Shown: positions 9,409-17,835, numbered from the stretch's first letter. The stretch: 64,000 bases of DNA from Micromonospora wenchangensis (GCF_002210435.1 NZ_MZMV01000010.1:97954-161953), one strand, 5' to 3'. Made by a program: numbers and translations. The notes: a model not told the origin generated them from the sequence alone.

Positions 9409-9489
9409 GGGGCGCAAGGACCCGTCCGACGGTGGCCAAAGGTCCCGTCGTCACGCCGTCCCGGGCGTGTCCGGTCAGCCGAAGGTCCC
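9409..9489 (-). promoter_or_regulatory. Three DosR/DevR-like boxes upstream of adhE
   Basis: On the adhE coding strand three 15-mers share a GGGWCCTT core: GGGTCCTTGCGCCCC (9423-9409), GGGACCTTTGGCCAC (9446-9432) and GGGACCTTCGGCTGA (9489-9475). They resemble the dormancy regulator consensus GGGACTWWAGTCCC. Centre spacings are 23 and 43 bp, near whole helical turns, and all have the same orientation. They lie 68 to 148 bases before the ATG. Assignment to a DosR-type regulator is by motif resemblance only. Confidence 0.55.
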
Positions 9490-9553
9490 GATGTCGAGCG
9501 GTGACCACACAGCGTCGCCTACCCGACACCGTGCCCCGCCGCCCCCGGCCACC

Positions 9554-10510
9554 ATGATTCGCATGACGGGACCGCGAAAGGCCTACACGTTGCTCGCCGT
9601 GGCCGCCATCGGGGTGGCGGTGCTGGCCTGGCGGATCGGGGTCGACAAGGCCAACGCCCTGGTGGGCCTGGCCGGCGTCTTCGCCGCGAGCGCGCTCGGG
9701 CTGTTGTCCCTGTTCAGCGCGATCGACCCTCGGCTGTCCCGGGCGGCGGCGGACGCCGCCGCCCTGCCGCCGGGGTCGACCCCGGCCGCGTCCGACGCAC
9801 CGGCACCGGCCGCCGGCACCGGGTCGGGCCCGGGGCTGCGTCGCCGCTGGCGACGCTGGCGGCTGCCGGCCGGGATCGCCGCGCTGCTGTTGGTGATCGT
9901 CGGTACGGTGACCGTGCTCTCCTGGCCGACGGACCGCACGCCGGACGCGCGGGGCACCTCCCCCACGGCCTCCGTCGACGCCGCGTCGGCCGACCCCGGC
10001 GTCACGTCGACCCCGGTCGGGCCGACACCCACCACCGGTCCGTCCGGAGCGACGCCCACCACCACCCCGGCGACCCCGGAGCCGGGCCCGGACGGGTCGA
10101 CGACCGGCCCTCCACCGACCCCCACGCCCACCAGGGGGCCCGACTGGGTGCCACCGGCGGGCGCACCGCACTGGACCCTGCACGCCGACGACTCGGTCTA
10201 CTTCCTGCCGAAGCCCCGGGTGGCGAGGGGCACCGGCGCGGGCACCCTGATCTTCCAGGCGCAGCACCACCAGCTCGCCCTCTACGACTGGACCGACGAC
10301 CCGACCGACCTCAGCTACGAGGGTTGCCGGAACCCGAAGGCGCAGCGGTACGCGAGCATCGACCTCGAACAGCTCGAACCCACCCCGGTCACCTACTGCC
10401 AGCCCGACCCGGGTGACCCGACGGTGGTCAACTACGTCCGGATCGACCGCAACCGCTACCAGGCGTCGCCGGCCTCGGTCGACGTCACCGTCTGGTCGGT
10501 CCGCTCGTAA
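9554..10510 (+). CDS. Membrane protein with Thr/Pro-rich linker, unknown function
   Basis: A 318-residue protein with three hydrophobic segments (about residues 9-25, 33-50 and 116-133), a polybasic stretch RRRWRRWRLP before the third, a roughly 80-residue Thr/Pro/Ser linker, and a C-terminal domain of about 120 residues (from WVPPAGAPHWTLHADD) with two cysteines that could form a disulfide outside the cell. I do not recognise the family. Start is ambiguous between ATG 9554 and ATG 9563; neither has a clear ribosome-binding site. It is divergent from adhE and shares its 212-bp intergenic region. Confidence 0.6.
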   Translation: MIRMTGPRKAYTLLAVAAIGVAVLAWRIGVDKANALVGLAGVFAASALGLLSLFSAIDPRLSRAAADAAALPPGSTPAASDAPAPAAGTGSGPGLRRRWRRWRLPAGIAALLLVIVGTVTVLSWPTDRTPDARGTSPTASVDAASADPGVTSTPVGPTPTTGPSGATPTTTPATPEPGPDGSTTGPPPTPTPTRGPDWVPPAGAPHWTLHADDSVYFLPKPRVARGTGAGTLIFQAQHHQLALYDWTDDPTDLSYEGCRNPKAQRYASIDLEQLEPTPVTYCQPDPGDPTVVNYVRIDRNRYQASPASVDVTVWSVRS

Positions 10511-10516
10511 CCGGGT

Positions 10517-10531
10517 CTGCCGGTCCGGCAG
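10517..10531 (+). terminator. Possible hairpin terminator
   Basis: CTGCCGG and CCGGCAG are separated by a single base, just after the stop of the membrane-protein gene. It would open to a 5-bp stem with a short loop. No T tract follows. Confidence 0.35.
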
Positions 10532-10572
10532 CCCGAAGGGGAGGCACGGCCGGCGGGTGGCATCGAAATGCG

Positions 10573-10601
10573 TTGCCCGCCCGCACCGCCGCGCATAGCG
10601 T
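10573..10601 (+). promoter_or_regulatory. Candidate promoter upstream of HNH gene
   Basis: TTGCCC (10573-10578) and TAGCGT (10596-10601) are separated by exactly 17 bp, a plausible vegetative promoter. It would start transcription about 30 bases before the small open frame at 10641. Confidence 0.4.
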
Positions 10602-10640
10602 GATCCGCGCACGGTCAACCAGTCGAACCGGGAGCACACG

Positions 10641-10730
10641 ATGACGTCGCCGCACCTCACCAGCGCGTGGTCGACGCTACCCGTCGGCGGTTGTCGAGCC
10701 GAACATCCCCGGGACGGGAATCCCGACTGA
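10641..10730 (+). CDS. Possible 29-codon leader open reading frame
   Basis: An ATG preceded by GGGAGCACACG (a good ribosome-binding site at the right distance) opens a 29-codon frame, MTSPHLTSAWSTLPVGGC then RAEHPRDGNPD, ending in TGA. The same frame continues open for about 90 codons beyond the stop. It follows the candidate promoter at 10573-10601 and precedes the HNH gene by 164 bases. It may be a leader peptide or the start of a gene broken by a stop codon. The rest of the 10511-10894 gap shows no other structure. Confidence 0.3.
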   Translation: MTSPHLTSAWSTLPVGGCRAEHPRDGNPD

Positions 10731-10894
10731 CGCGTGCCCGTACGCGCCGGCCGCCCCGTCCCACCCGAGGACCGGGCGGCCTTCGTCGTCCGGGCCGACC
10801 TCCGGCGGCGGCCCGGTCCGGGCCGGCCCCACTGCGGACCGCCGACCCCGCCCGCCGACCCCGATCGACCCACCGACCGCGAAGGGAGAGCCCG

Positions 10895-11338
10895 GTGGAC
10901 GCCGTCCTCGTCATCAACGCCGACCTCGGCCCGCTGCACCGGGTCACCGTCCAACACGCGATCCGGATGCTGTGCCGTCGGGTCGCCGAGATCCACGAGG
11001 CCGAACCGGACCGGGTGATCGGGGTCTTCCCCGTCCCCCGGGTGGTCCGCCTCGTCCGGTACGTCGTCACCCGCTGGCGGTTCAGCGCCGGCCCGGCCTG
11101 GTCCCGGGCGGGGGTGCTGCGCCGCGACGGTGGGCGGTGCGCGTACTGCGGCGGGCCGGCCAGCACCGTCGACCACGTGCTGCCCCGTTCGCGCGGTGGT
11201 GGCAACACCTGGCGGAACACCACCGCCGCCTGTTACCCGTGCAACCAGCGCAAGGGTGACCGGACCCCGGCCGAGGCGGACATGCCGCTGCGGCGGGAAC
11301 CGGCGACGCCGAGTTGGGCGAGCCTCGCCGGGCGGTGA
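10895..11338 (+). CDS. HNH endonuclease domain protein
   Basis: A 147-residue protein with a compact HNH nuclease module at residues 79-127: CAYCGGPASTVDHVLPRSRG, then NTTAACYPCNQRKGDRTP. The four cysteines form a zinc ribbon and the H of VDHVLPRSRGG is the catalytic HNH histidine; NQRKGDRTP closes the motif. The N-terminal 75 residues (VDAVLVINADLGPLH) are typical of a family of small actinobacterial HNH proteins of unknown biological role. GTG at 10895 follows GAAGGGAGAGCCCG. No methyltransferase or phage gene is adjacent. Confidence 0.85.
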   Translation: MDAVLVINADLGPLHRVTVQHAIRMLCRRVAEIHEAEPDRVIGVFPVPRVVRLVRYVVTRWRFSAGPAWSRAGVLRRDGGRCAYCGGPASTVDHVLPRSRGGGNTWRNTTAACYPCNQRKGDRTPAEADMPLRREPATPSWASLAGR

Positions 11339-11470
11339 CCGGACCGGCCGGCGGGCACAGGGGGTCGCGTCGGGTACGCCCGGTGCGACGCCCGCCGGCC
11401 CCACCGCCAACGACGGGCCCCCGGGAACGCAGCCCCGCGCCACCGCTTTCCGCCGCAGACCCTCGTCAGC

Positions 11471-11540
11471 GTGATCGACTCACTTTCGCGGATGTAGTGG
11501 CATCCGTCAGCTCCGTTACCACTACATCCACGGTCGTGCA
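11471..11540. repeat. Palindromic intergenic element, copy 1
   Basis: GTGATCGACTC (11471-11481) is followed by a perfect 11-bp inverted repeat, GGATGTAGTGG (11490-11500) and CCACTACATCC (11519-11529), with an 18-base loop. The outer left sequence is identical to that of copy 2 at 22913. It lies between two convergent genes where no other terminator-like hairpin is seen. Confidence 0.6.
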
Positions 11541-11573
11541 CCCACCCCGACGGTGGCAGCCGGGCGGGCCGGG

Positions 11574-12338
11574 TCACCGACCGGCGGACGGGGACCACGG
11601 GAAGTCGGGCGGACGGCGTTCGTGGTGGGCGGCGATGCCCTCGCGGGCCTCGCCGCTGTCCCGCACCTTCCCGTGCCACCAGGCGATCCGGGCCGGGCCG
11701 GCCCGGTCGTCGATGATCTCCTTGGCGGCGGCGATGCTGAGCTGGGAGCGGGCGGCGATGGCGGCGGTGATCGCGGTGACCCGGCCGGGCAGGTCGTCGA
11801 CCACCTCGTCGGCCAGGCCGACCCGCAGCGCCCGTTCGGCGTCGATCAGCTCGGCGGTGAAGATCAGAAACTTGGCCGTGGACGGGCCGACGAGCCGGGT
11901 CAGCCGCCGGGTGGTGGGTGCCGGGTAGACCAGCCCGAGCCGGGCCGGCGGCACCCCGAACCGGGCGTCCGGGGCGGCGATCCGCAGGTCGCAGGCGACC
12001 GCGAGCAGGCAGCCACCGCCCACGCAGGGGCCCTGCACCGCCGCGACGGTGGGCTTGGCGAACGCGGCCAGCCGTTCCTCGGCGGCCACCGCGATGCCCG
12101 CGTCCCCGTTCGCGTCCAGCAGCTCGTCGAGGTCGCCGAGGTCGGCACCGGCGCAGAACGCCCCGTCGGCGCCGGTGAGCACCAGGGCGCGCACGGCCGG
12201 GTCGGCCTCCAGCCCGTCCAGCAGCACGGGCAGCCGTCGCCACATGGCCGGCGTCATCGCGTTGCGCCGGGTGGGGTTACGGATGGTCACCGTCGCCACC
12301 GCGCCGGTCACCCCGACGGTCAACTCCGCGTCCGACAC
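11574..12338 (-). CDS. Enoyl-CoA hydratase/isomerase family protein
   Basis: A 254-residue crotonase-fold enzyme acting on acyl-CoA thioesters. It has the CoA/oxyanion blocks AFCAGADLGDLDELLDANGD (near 61-80) and AAVQGPCVGGGCLLAVACDL (near 98-117). The usual catalytic glutamate position after the second block reads PPARLGLVYP, lacking a standard Glu pair, so it may act as an isomerase, hydrolase or another crotonase reaction instead of a hydratase. It is convergent with the HNH gene and lies downstream of the M4 protease gene on the other side. ATG at 12338; no operon partner is evident. Confidence 0.82.
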   Translation of the reverse strand: MSDAELTVGVTGAVATVTIRNPTRRNAMTPAMWRRLPVLLDGLEADPAVRALVLTGADGAFCAGADLGDLDELLDANGDAGIAVAAEERLAAFAKPTVAAVQGPCVGGGCLLAVACDLRIAAPDARFGVPPARLGLVYPAPTTRRLTRLVGPSTAKFLIFTAELIDAERALRVGLADEVVDDLPGRVTAITAAIAARSQLSIAAAKEIIDDRAGPARIAWWHGKVRDSGEAREGIAAHHERRPPDFPWSPSAGR

Positions 12339-12443
12339 CGTCGCACCCCTCTCGTCGTGTCACCGGTGCGGCGACCATAACGGCGCGGGCCCGACGACCA
12401 CCCGGGAGGGGTGGCCGCCGGGCCCACCGACGCAGGGGTCAGG

Positions 12444-14825
12444 TCAGGACACGTCGAGCGCGGTGTCGTCGACCACGAAGGACGTCCGCAGCGAGGCGTC
12501 CTCGGTGCCGGTGAACTTCAGGGTCACGCTCTGGCCGGCGTACGCGGCCAGCGAGAACGAGCGCTGGGTGTACCCGGTGGCCTTGTTCAGGTTCGAGTAG
12601 GTCGCCAGGGTCGCCAGCACGGTGCCGGAGGAGTTCAGCACCTGCACGGTCAGCTTGTCGTACGCGGTCGTGGTGGTGACCTCCCGCGAGTCGATGTGCA
12701 GCCAGAAGCTGAAGTTGTACGTCGCGCAGCCGGCCGGCAGGCTCACCGACTGGGAGAGCGTCTCGGTCAGGGTGCCACCGGTGCCGCCCAGCCAGGCGTT
12801 CCAGGTGCCGCCGTGGGTGGGCTGGCTGGCACCGTTCTGCCCGATGACGCCGGTGCTGGCCGCCCAGACCGTGTTGCCGGACTCGAAGCCGGGATTGCCC
12901 AGGAGCTGGCCGGCGGTGCAGCCACCACCGACGCTGCTGACGGTCAACGCGTAGCTGGCCGAGTGTGCCACCGCACCGGTGCCGGTGACCGTCACCGTGT
13001 AGCTGCCGGCCGGGGTGCTGGCCGAGGTGGCGATGGTCAGGGTCGACGCGGCGCCCGAGGTCACCGAGGCCGGGCTGAACGTCGCGGTCGCGCCGGCCGG
13101 CAGGCCGGACGCGGAGAACGTCACGGTCTGCGCGGTGCCGCTGGTGGTCGCGGTGGCGACGGTGGTGGAAACCGAGCCGCCCGCGGTCACCGAACCGGAG
13201 GTCGGGGAGAGCGAGACGGAGAAGTCGTTACCGGTCGAGGAGCAGGGGGCGTCGCTGCCGGAGACGGCCACCGCGGTCCACGCCGCCTGGACGGCCTTGT
13301 ACTCGGTGGAGCAGCTGCCGTACAGGTCGGTCGCCGCCTTGAGGCTGTACGCGCGGGCGGTGTTCGACGGGGTGCTGGTGTTGACGTACGACGTGTTGGA
13401 GGTGAAGTACACGTCCAGCGCGCGGAACCAGATCTTCTCGGCCTTCTCCCGGCCGATGCCGGTGACCGCCGGGGCGGAGCCGCAGACCGGCGAGGTGCCG
13501 TACGACGTGGCGCCGGTGCCCTCGGCGAGGTTGAAGAAGAAGTGGTTGCCGACGCCGGAGGAGTAGTGCACGTCCTTGTTCTTGGTGCTGGTGGTCCAGC
13601 ACGAGTCGGACGAGCCGTCCAGCGACGGGTTGTACATGTAGCGCAGCGGGGTGCCGTTGCCGTTGATGTTGATCTTCTCGCCGACCTGGTAGTCGCCCGG
13701 GTCGCTCGGCGCGGCGGCGTAGAACTCGACCATGTTGCCGAAGATGTCGCTGGTGGACTCGTTGAGGCCGCCCGACTCGCCGGAGTAGACCAGGCCGGAG
13801 ACGGCCTCGGTGACGCCGTGGCTCATCTCGTGGCCGGCCACGTCGAGGGAGACCAGCGGCCGGGAGTTGCTGGCGCCGTCGCCGTAGGTCATCTGGGCGC
13901 CGTCCCAGAAGGCGTTGATGTAGTTGCGGCCGTAGTGCACCCGGCTCGGCACGCCCGCGCCGTTGCCGAAGATGCCGTTGCGGCCGTGCACGTTCTTGAA
14001 GTAGTCGAACGTCTTGGCCGCGCCGAAGTGGGCGTCGACGCCGGCGGACTGCCGGTTGGCGTTGGTGCCGTCGCCCCAGACGTTGTCGGCGTCGGTGAAC
14101 GTGGTGCAGGTGGTGGTGCCGTTGTTCATGTCGCAGGTGCGGCCGTTGCCGTGCGACGGGTCGATCATCTGGTAGGTGCTGCCGGAGAGCGTGGTGTCGA
14201 TGCTGACCGAGCCGGTGTAGATGCCCTGGCCGCTGCCGACCACCGACTCGATCTCGTCGTGCGCGCCGATGACCCGGCCGGTGACGGCGTCGGTGATCAC
14301 GTGCAGCTTCGACGGGGTCTGCTGGTCGGCCTTCCAGCCGGACAGCACGGTCTCCCAGGCGAGCCGGCCCTTGCCGGAGGTGGCGTCGACGAAGAGTTCC
14401 GGCGTACCCACCTCGGTGATCTTGCCGGAGAACGCCTTGCGGGCCGTCGCGGCGGCCGCCGCCGGGCTGATCTTGGCGGTCGTGCCGAGGGTCAGCGGGG
14501 CGGCCAGGCCGACCGAGGTGCCGGCGAGGGTGCCGTTGGGCGCGGTGTGGATGACGAAGTCACCGCCGTACACCCGCAACCCCTGGTAGGTACGGGTGTA
14601 GCGGGTGTGCGCCGCGCCGTTGGCATCGACCTTGGTGCGGACCGCCTGGTACGCCTCCGCGCCGGTGCCCTGGACCACGCCCGGGTTGCTGCGCAGCAGG
14701 CTCTCGGCGCGGGCGGCGGGGGCGGCATCGGGGGCGGGGGGAGCCGCGTGCGCTGCGGTGGCGACGCAGGTCAGCATTCCGCTGGTGAGCAGAGCTGCGC
14801 TGACGGCGGCGAGGGGTCTTTTCAC
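12444..14825 (-). CDS. Secreted M4 (thermolysin) family metalloprotease with C-terminal domains
   Basis: A 793-residue secreted neutral protease precursor. A Sec signal peptide (residues 1-28, ending TAAHA) precedes an FTP/PepSY propeptide (about 30-200) and the peptidase M4 domain (about 205-530) with zinc motif HEMSH at 332-336 and the downstream glutamate in GGLNESTSDIFG. After it come an Ig-like repeat region (about 545-640) and a C-terminal beta-sandwich (about 650-793, from GNPGFESGN) likely binding carbohydrate or protein. GTG at 14825 follows AGGAGGGCAC, an excellent ribosome-binding site. It would supply extracellular proteolysis together with the subtilisin at 24.6 kb. Confidence 0.93.
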   Translation of the reverse strand: MKRPLAAVSAALLTSGMLTCVATAAHAAPPAPDAAPAARAESLLRSNPGVVQGTGAEAYQAVRTKVDANGAAHTRYTRTYQGLRVYGGDFVIHTAPNGTLAGTSVGLAAPLTLGTTAKISPAAAAATARKAFSGKITEVGTPELFVDATSGKGRLAWETVLSGWKADQQTPSKLHVITDAVTGRVIGAHDEIESVVGSGQGIYTGSVSIDTTLSGSTYQMIDPSHGNGRTCDMNNGTTTCTTFTDADNVWGDGTNANRQSAGVDAHFGAAKTFDYFKNVHGRNGIFGNGAGVPSRVHYGRNYINAFWDGAQMTYGDGASNSRPLVSLDVAGHEMSHGVTEAVSGLVYSGESGGLNESTSDIFGNMVEFYAAAPSDPGDYQVGEKININGNGTPLRYMYNPSLDGSSDSCWTTSTKNKDVHYSSGVGNHFFFNLAEGTGATSYGTSPVCGSAPAVTGIGREKAEKIWFRALDVYFTSNTSYVNTSTPSNTARAYSLKAATDLYGSCSTEYKAVQAAWTAVAVSGSDAPCSSTGNDFSVSLSPTSGSVTAGGSVSTTVATATTSGTAQTVTFSASGLPAGATATFSPASVTSGAASTLTIATSASTPAGSYTVTVTGTGAVAHSASYALTVSSVGGGCTAGQLLGNPGFESGNTVWAASTGVIGQNGASQPTHGGTWNAWLGGTGGTLTETLSQSVSLPAGCATYNFSFWLHIDSREVTTTTAYDKLTVQVLNSSGTVLATLATYSNLNKATGYTQRSFSLAAYAGQSVTLKFTGTEDASLRTSFVVDDTALDVS

Positions 14826-14993
14826 GTGCCCTCCTGGCAAGGGAAAGATGTGACGGGGGTAGTCACGCATGTAGATATAGCGATACACCCGGGAAAAGAG
14901 AAGGGATGGAGCGGTTCCATGACACGACACTGGCCGAACGGGGGAGGGGTCTTGCCCAGGGAACCGATTGACGTCGATACGCGTCCGATCGGG

Positions 14994-15533
14994 ATGAGAT
15001 CATCCGCCCTGGTCCTGACCGCGCTCGCGGCCACCGCCGCGCTACTGACCGGCTGCTCAGCAGACGAGCCGGGAACCCCCGCGCCACCAGCGGCCACTAC
15101 CGCTGCGACCTCCGGCGGAACCGCCACCACAGGCACCCCGGCCGGGACCCCGGCGACCGGCACGCCCGGCGACCCCGGCACCCGGGACGCGGGCGCGGAC
15201 CGGGTCGTCCTGACCCGCTCCGGCGGTTTCGCCGGCAACCGGGACACGGTGACCGTCGAGCCCGACGGCAGGTGGACCACGACCGACCGGGCCGGCGCGA
15301 CACGTGCCGGCCGGCTCGACCCGGCGGCCCTCGACCGGCTCCGGATGCTCGTCGGCCCGGCCACCCGCGGCGGTGCCGGCACCCCGTCCGACGACGGCTG
15401 CGCCGACACGTACCGCTATCAGCTCACCGTCGGGACGACCCGCGTCGACTGGACCGACTGCCCGACCGGCCCGCAGCCACCGGCCGCCACCCAGGAACTG
15501 GCCGCGCTGCTGCTGAAGACCACCACCGGCTGA
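14994..15533 (+). CDS. Putative lipoprotein
   Basis: A 179-residue lipoprotein precursor: signal peptide ending in lipobox LLTGC (Cys near residue 21), a Thr/Pro/Ala linker, then a small domain of about 115 residues beginning RVVLTRSGGFAGNRDTV with two cysteines (SDDGC and WTDC). I recognise this type as actinobacterial cell-surface lipoproteins with a protealysin-inhibitor-like fold (DVLTRSGGF pattern), which would suit its place beside the M4 protease; this link is an inference. ATG 14994 is chosen for the canonical signal peptide; an ATG at 14919 is in frame. The 168-bp divergent region shared with the protease is unusually AT-rich around 14867-14886. Confidence 0.7.
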   Translation: MRSSALVLTALAATAALLTGCSADEPGTPAPPAATTAATSGGTATTGTPAGTPATGTPGDPGTRDAGADRVVLTRSGGFAGNRDTVTVEPDGRWTTTDRAGATRAGRLDPAALDRLRMLVGPATRGGAGTPSDDGCADTYRYQLTVGTTRVDWTDCPTGPQPPAATQELAALLLKTTTG

Positions 15534-15661
15534 CCGCGATCCGGTCCTCCCCCGCTTCCGGCCAGCGGTGGCGCGGCTCACGGCGGCCTGCGGGGGCGGA
15601 CACCGCCCGGGGGTGACACTGGTCGGATAACCTACCCGCTCCGATTCGTGCGAGGAGCGTT

Positions 15662-16285
15662 GTGCCGAAGAGACGACCCGCCGGTCCGCGCCACCCGTCG
15701 CGCCCGGCCGGCCCGCGCCGGATGCTCGGCCGGGTCGGGTTGCTGCCGGCGGTGGTCGCCACCATCCTCGTCGCGGGCTGCGCGGTCGCCGACGTCGAAC
15801 GGACCGCCGACCCCGCCCCGACACCGGTGGCGCGGACGCTACGGACCCCGGACACCCTGCTGGGGCTGCCCCGCTCGGGTACGCCACTGCCCGCCGGGCT
15901 GCCCCGGTTCCGGCTCAACGAGCTGACCCGCGAGGCCACCCCGGCCACCAGCACCGTCGAGGGGGTCTACGGGCGGGGTCGGCCCGCCCCCGAGACGATC
16001 GTGGTGAGCGCCGTCTCGGGCACCGTCGCCGACCCGCAGGCCACACTGGACCGGCTGCTCAAGCCGTACCGGATTCCGAAGCCCCGGTCGGTGGAGTTCG
16101 GCAGGTACGGCGGCGAGGCCCGGTGTGGGCGCGGGCGGACCGCCGACGAGGGCCACCTCACCGCCTGCGCCTGGGCCGACCCGGAGGTCGCCGGGGTGGT
16201 GGTGTTCCTGACCGCCACCAAACAGCCGGACCGCAAGGAGGACTTCCTCACCATCCGCGACGAGCTGGAACAGCCCACCGGCTGA
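15662..16285 (+). CDS. Putative lipoprotein, unknown function
   Basis: A 207-residue protein with a basic N-terminus, a hydrophobic segment and lipobox ILVAGC near residue 40, then an extracytoplasmic domain of about 150 residues with two cysteines (EARCGRG, LTACAW), which may pair. The middle reads ETIVVSAVSGTVADPQ. The family is not recognised. GTG at 15662 follows GAGGAGCGTT, a strong ribosome-binding site. It converges with the ASCH gene. Confidence 0.65.
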   Translation: MPKRRPAGPRHPSRPAGPRRMLGRVGLLPAVVATILVAGCAVADVERTADPAPTPVARTLRTPDTLLGLPRSGTPLPAGLPRFRLNELTREATPATSTVEGVYGRGRPAPETIVVSAVSGTVADPQATLDRLLKPYRIPKPRSVEFGRYGGEARCGRGRTADEGHLTACAWADPEVAGVVVFLTATKQPDRKEDFLTIRDELEQPTG

Positions 16286-16303
16286 CCGGCCCGCCACCCC
16301 GGG

Positions 16304-16738
16304 TCAACCGGGGACGCCCGGCACCACCCGGAAGCGTTCGACGACGGCGAGGGTGTCGTCGTCCACCCGGAACCCGGGATCACCCAGCCAGCCCAGGTAG
16401 TCCGACCCGTGCCAGTACTCCTCGTGGCCGGCCCGCCAGGCCGCCATCGAGTCGTACCCCTCCCCCTCGTCACGGGCGTGGTCGAGGTCGACGTCGCCGA
16501 GCCGGACCACCCGCACCCCGGTCACCTCGATCACCGCGACCGGCCGGTCGGCGGAGTCGACCACCACCGACCGGTCGCCCACCACCGGTAACGGCTCGCC
16601 GTCGCGCTCGTAGTCCTGGAGCAGGCCCGTGGTGGAGGTCTTCGCCCCGCTGAGCACGGCGGCGACGAGCTGGTCACGCAGCGGGCCGGGGAAGGCGAAC
16701 TCGCATTTCGGCAGGTCGGAAGAACTCGGCGTGGTCAC
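16304..16738 (-). CDS. ASCH domain protein
   Basis: A 144-residue protein with an ASCH fold: FAFPGPLRDQLVAAVLSGAK near residues 13-32, KTSTTGLLQDYERDGEPLP, and VIEVTGVRVVRLGDVD. ASCH domains are predicted RNA-binding or nucleoside-processing modules; some are amidohydrolases of modified cytidines. GTG at 16738 gives the standard family start; no ribosome-binding site is seen. One leucine, in DGEPLPVV, is encoded by TTA (16591-16589), a rare codon in this window, which could link expression to the developmental tRNA BldA. Confidence 0.8.
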   Translation of the reverse strand: MTTPSSSDLPKCEFAFPGPLRDQLVAAVLSGAKTSTTGLLQDYERDGEPLPVVGDRSVVVDSADRPVAVIEVTGVRVVRLGDVDLDHARDEGEGYDSMAAWRAGHEEYWHGSDYLGWLGDPGFRVDDDTLAVVERFRVVPGVPG

Positions 16739-16796
16739 CGGGCGACGGTAGCCCGGTGACCACCCCGCCCGCACCCGCGATACGGGCGTCGCCGGG

Positions 16797-17216
16797 TCAG
16801 GCCCGGGGGAACATCTGGCCGATCCGGATCCGGTTGCCGAACGGGTCACGGATGCCGAAGTCGATGCCGTACGGCCGCTCGGTCGGCTCGTCGGTGATGT
16901 CGACGCCCTTGGCGACCAGATCCTCGTACGTCTTGTGCGCGTCGTCGGTGGTGATGCTCAGCCACCCGCCGATCGCGCCCTTGGTCAGCAGCTCCCGGAC
17001 CTGCTCGGCGGTCGCCGGGTCCAGCGCGGGCGGGCCGGGCTTCTCCAGCAGCACCTCCCGCTGCGGGTCGCCGGGCACGTTGACCGTCAGCCACCGCATG
17101 AAGCCCAGATCCTGGTCGGTGTTGACCTCGAAGCCCAGCTTGCCGACGTAGAAGTCGAGCGCCTCGTCCTGGTCGAGGACGTAGAGCTGGGAGCGGGTGA
17201 TCGCGTTCATCGTCAT
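16797..17216 (-). CDS. VOC (glyoxalase/bleomycin-resistance) family protein
   Basis: A 139-residue vicinal-oxygen-chelate fold protein: RSQLYVLDQDEALDFYVGKL at the start, GFMRWLTVNVPG in the middle and YGIDFGIRDPFGNRIRIGQM at the end, with a metal-type histidine absent from several standard positions. Members include glyoxalases, dioxygenases and drug-binding proteins; no specific reaction can be assigned. It lies 35 bp downstream of the AraC-type regulator on the same strand, and this AraC-VOC pair is common in actinomycetes, the regulator probably controlling the VOC gene. Confidence 0.83.
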   Translation of the reverse strand: MTMNAITRSQLYVLDQDEALDFYVGKLGFEVNTDQDLGFMRWLTVNVPGDPQREVLLEKPGPPALDPATAEQVRELLTKGAIGGWLSITTDDAHKTYEDLVAKGVDITDEPTERPYGIDFGIRDPFGNRIRIGQMFPRA

Positions 17217-17251
17217 GCCCGGAACGCTATGCCAGGCCGCTGACCTGCTGC

Positions 17252-17656
17252 TTATCCAAAACTGCTGGGCCTGGTCCAGGCCTTGGTGAAGCAGCTCGGC
17301 ACCGTCGCGTCGCCTGCCGACCGGCGGCTGCGGTACTCGCTGGGTGACTCGCCCACGATCTGCCGGAAGGTGCGGCTGAACGAGCCGAGACTGCTGAACC
17401 CGACGGCGAAACAGATGTCGGTGACGTCCCGGCCGGTCTCCACCAGCATCGACATCGCCCGTTCCACCCGACGTCGTTGCAGGTAGCGGTGCGGGGTCTC
17501 GCCGAAGGTGGCCCGGAAGGTACGGATGAAGTGCGCCTCGGACACCAGCGCGATCCGGGCCAGCGCCGGGATGTCCAGCGGTTCGGCGTACGCCCGGTCC
17601 ATCGCGTCCCGGGCCCGCAACATTGCCCGGTTCGACTGCTCCACCGCACGACTCAT
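17252..17656 (-). CDS. AraC-family transcriptional regulator
   Basis: A 134-residue protein made almost entirely of an AraC/XylS DNA-binding domain with two helix-turn-helix units: PALARIALVSEAHFIRTFRA (about 30-49) and TDICFAVGFSSLGSFSRTFR (about 78-97), ending GESPSEYRSR. There is no separate ligand-binding domain, so sensing must occur in the short N-terminus or not at all. It heads the two-gene unit with the VOC gene and probably regulates it. Confidence 0.87.
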   Translation of the reverse strand: MSRAVEQSNRAMLRARDAMDRAYAEPLDIPALARIALVSEAHFIRTFRATFGETPHRYLQRRRVERAMSMLVETGRDVTDICFAVGFSSLGSFSRTFRQIVGESPSEYRSRRSAGDATVPSCFTKAWTRPSSFG

Positions 17657-17835
17657 CGGCCCCCGCCCGTCGTCCCCGTTTCGCGCCGACCCAGGTTACC
17701 CAGCCGGACCCGGCCGGTGGGGCCCGCGCCGGGGCGTCGACGCCCCGGCGGGGAGCCGGAGCGGGCGTCGGCCGCTCCCGCGCGCCGCCGACGGATCGAC
17801 AAGCGGCAACGCCAGTGGCGGCCGTGCTGTGGAAT

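Noticed and set aside
6783..9557. A 924-codon plus-strand open frame opposite adhE
   Set aside because: It is the antisense shadow of a full-length, motif-complete adhE; composition is His/Gly/Arg/Val-rich with no recognisable domain.
11574..12338. Linking the enoyl-CoA hydratase to the AdhE gene as one fermentation pathway
   Set aside because: They are 2 kb apart with unrelated genes between and no shared promoter motif.
12411..14990. Long plus-strand frame opposite the M4 protease
   Set aside because: Only its last part from 14994 is a believable gene (the lipoprotein); the rest mirrors the protease.
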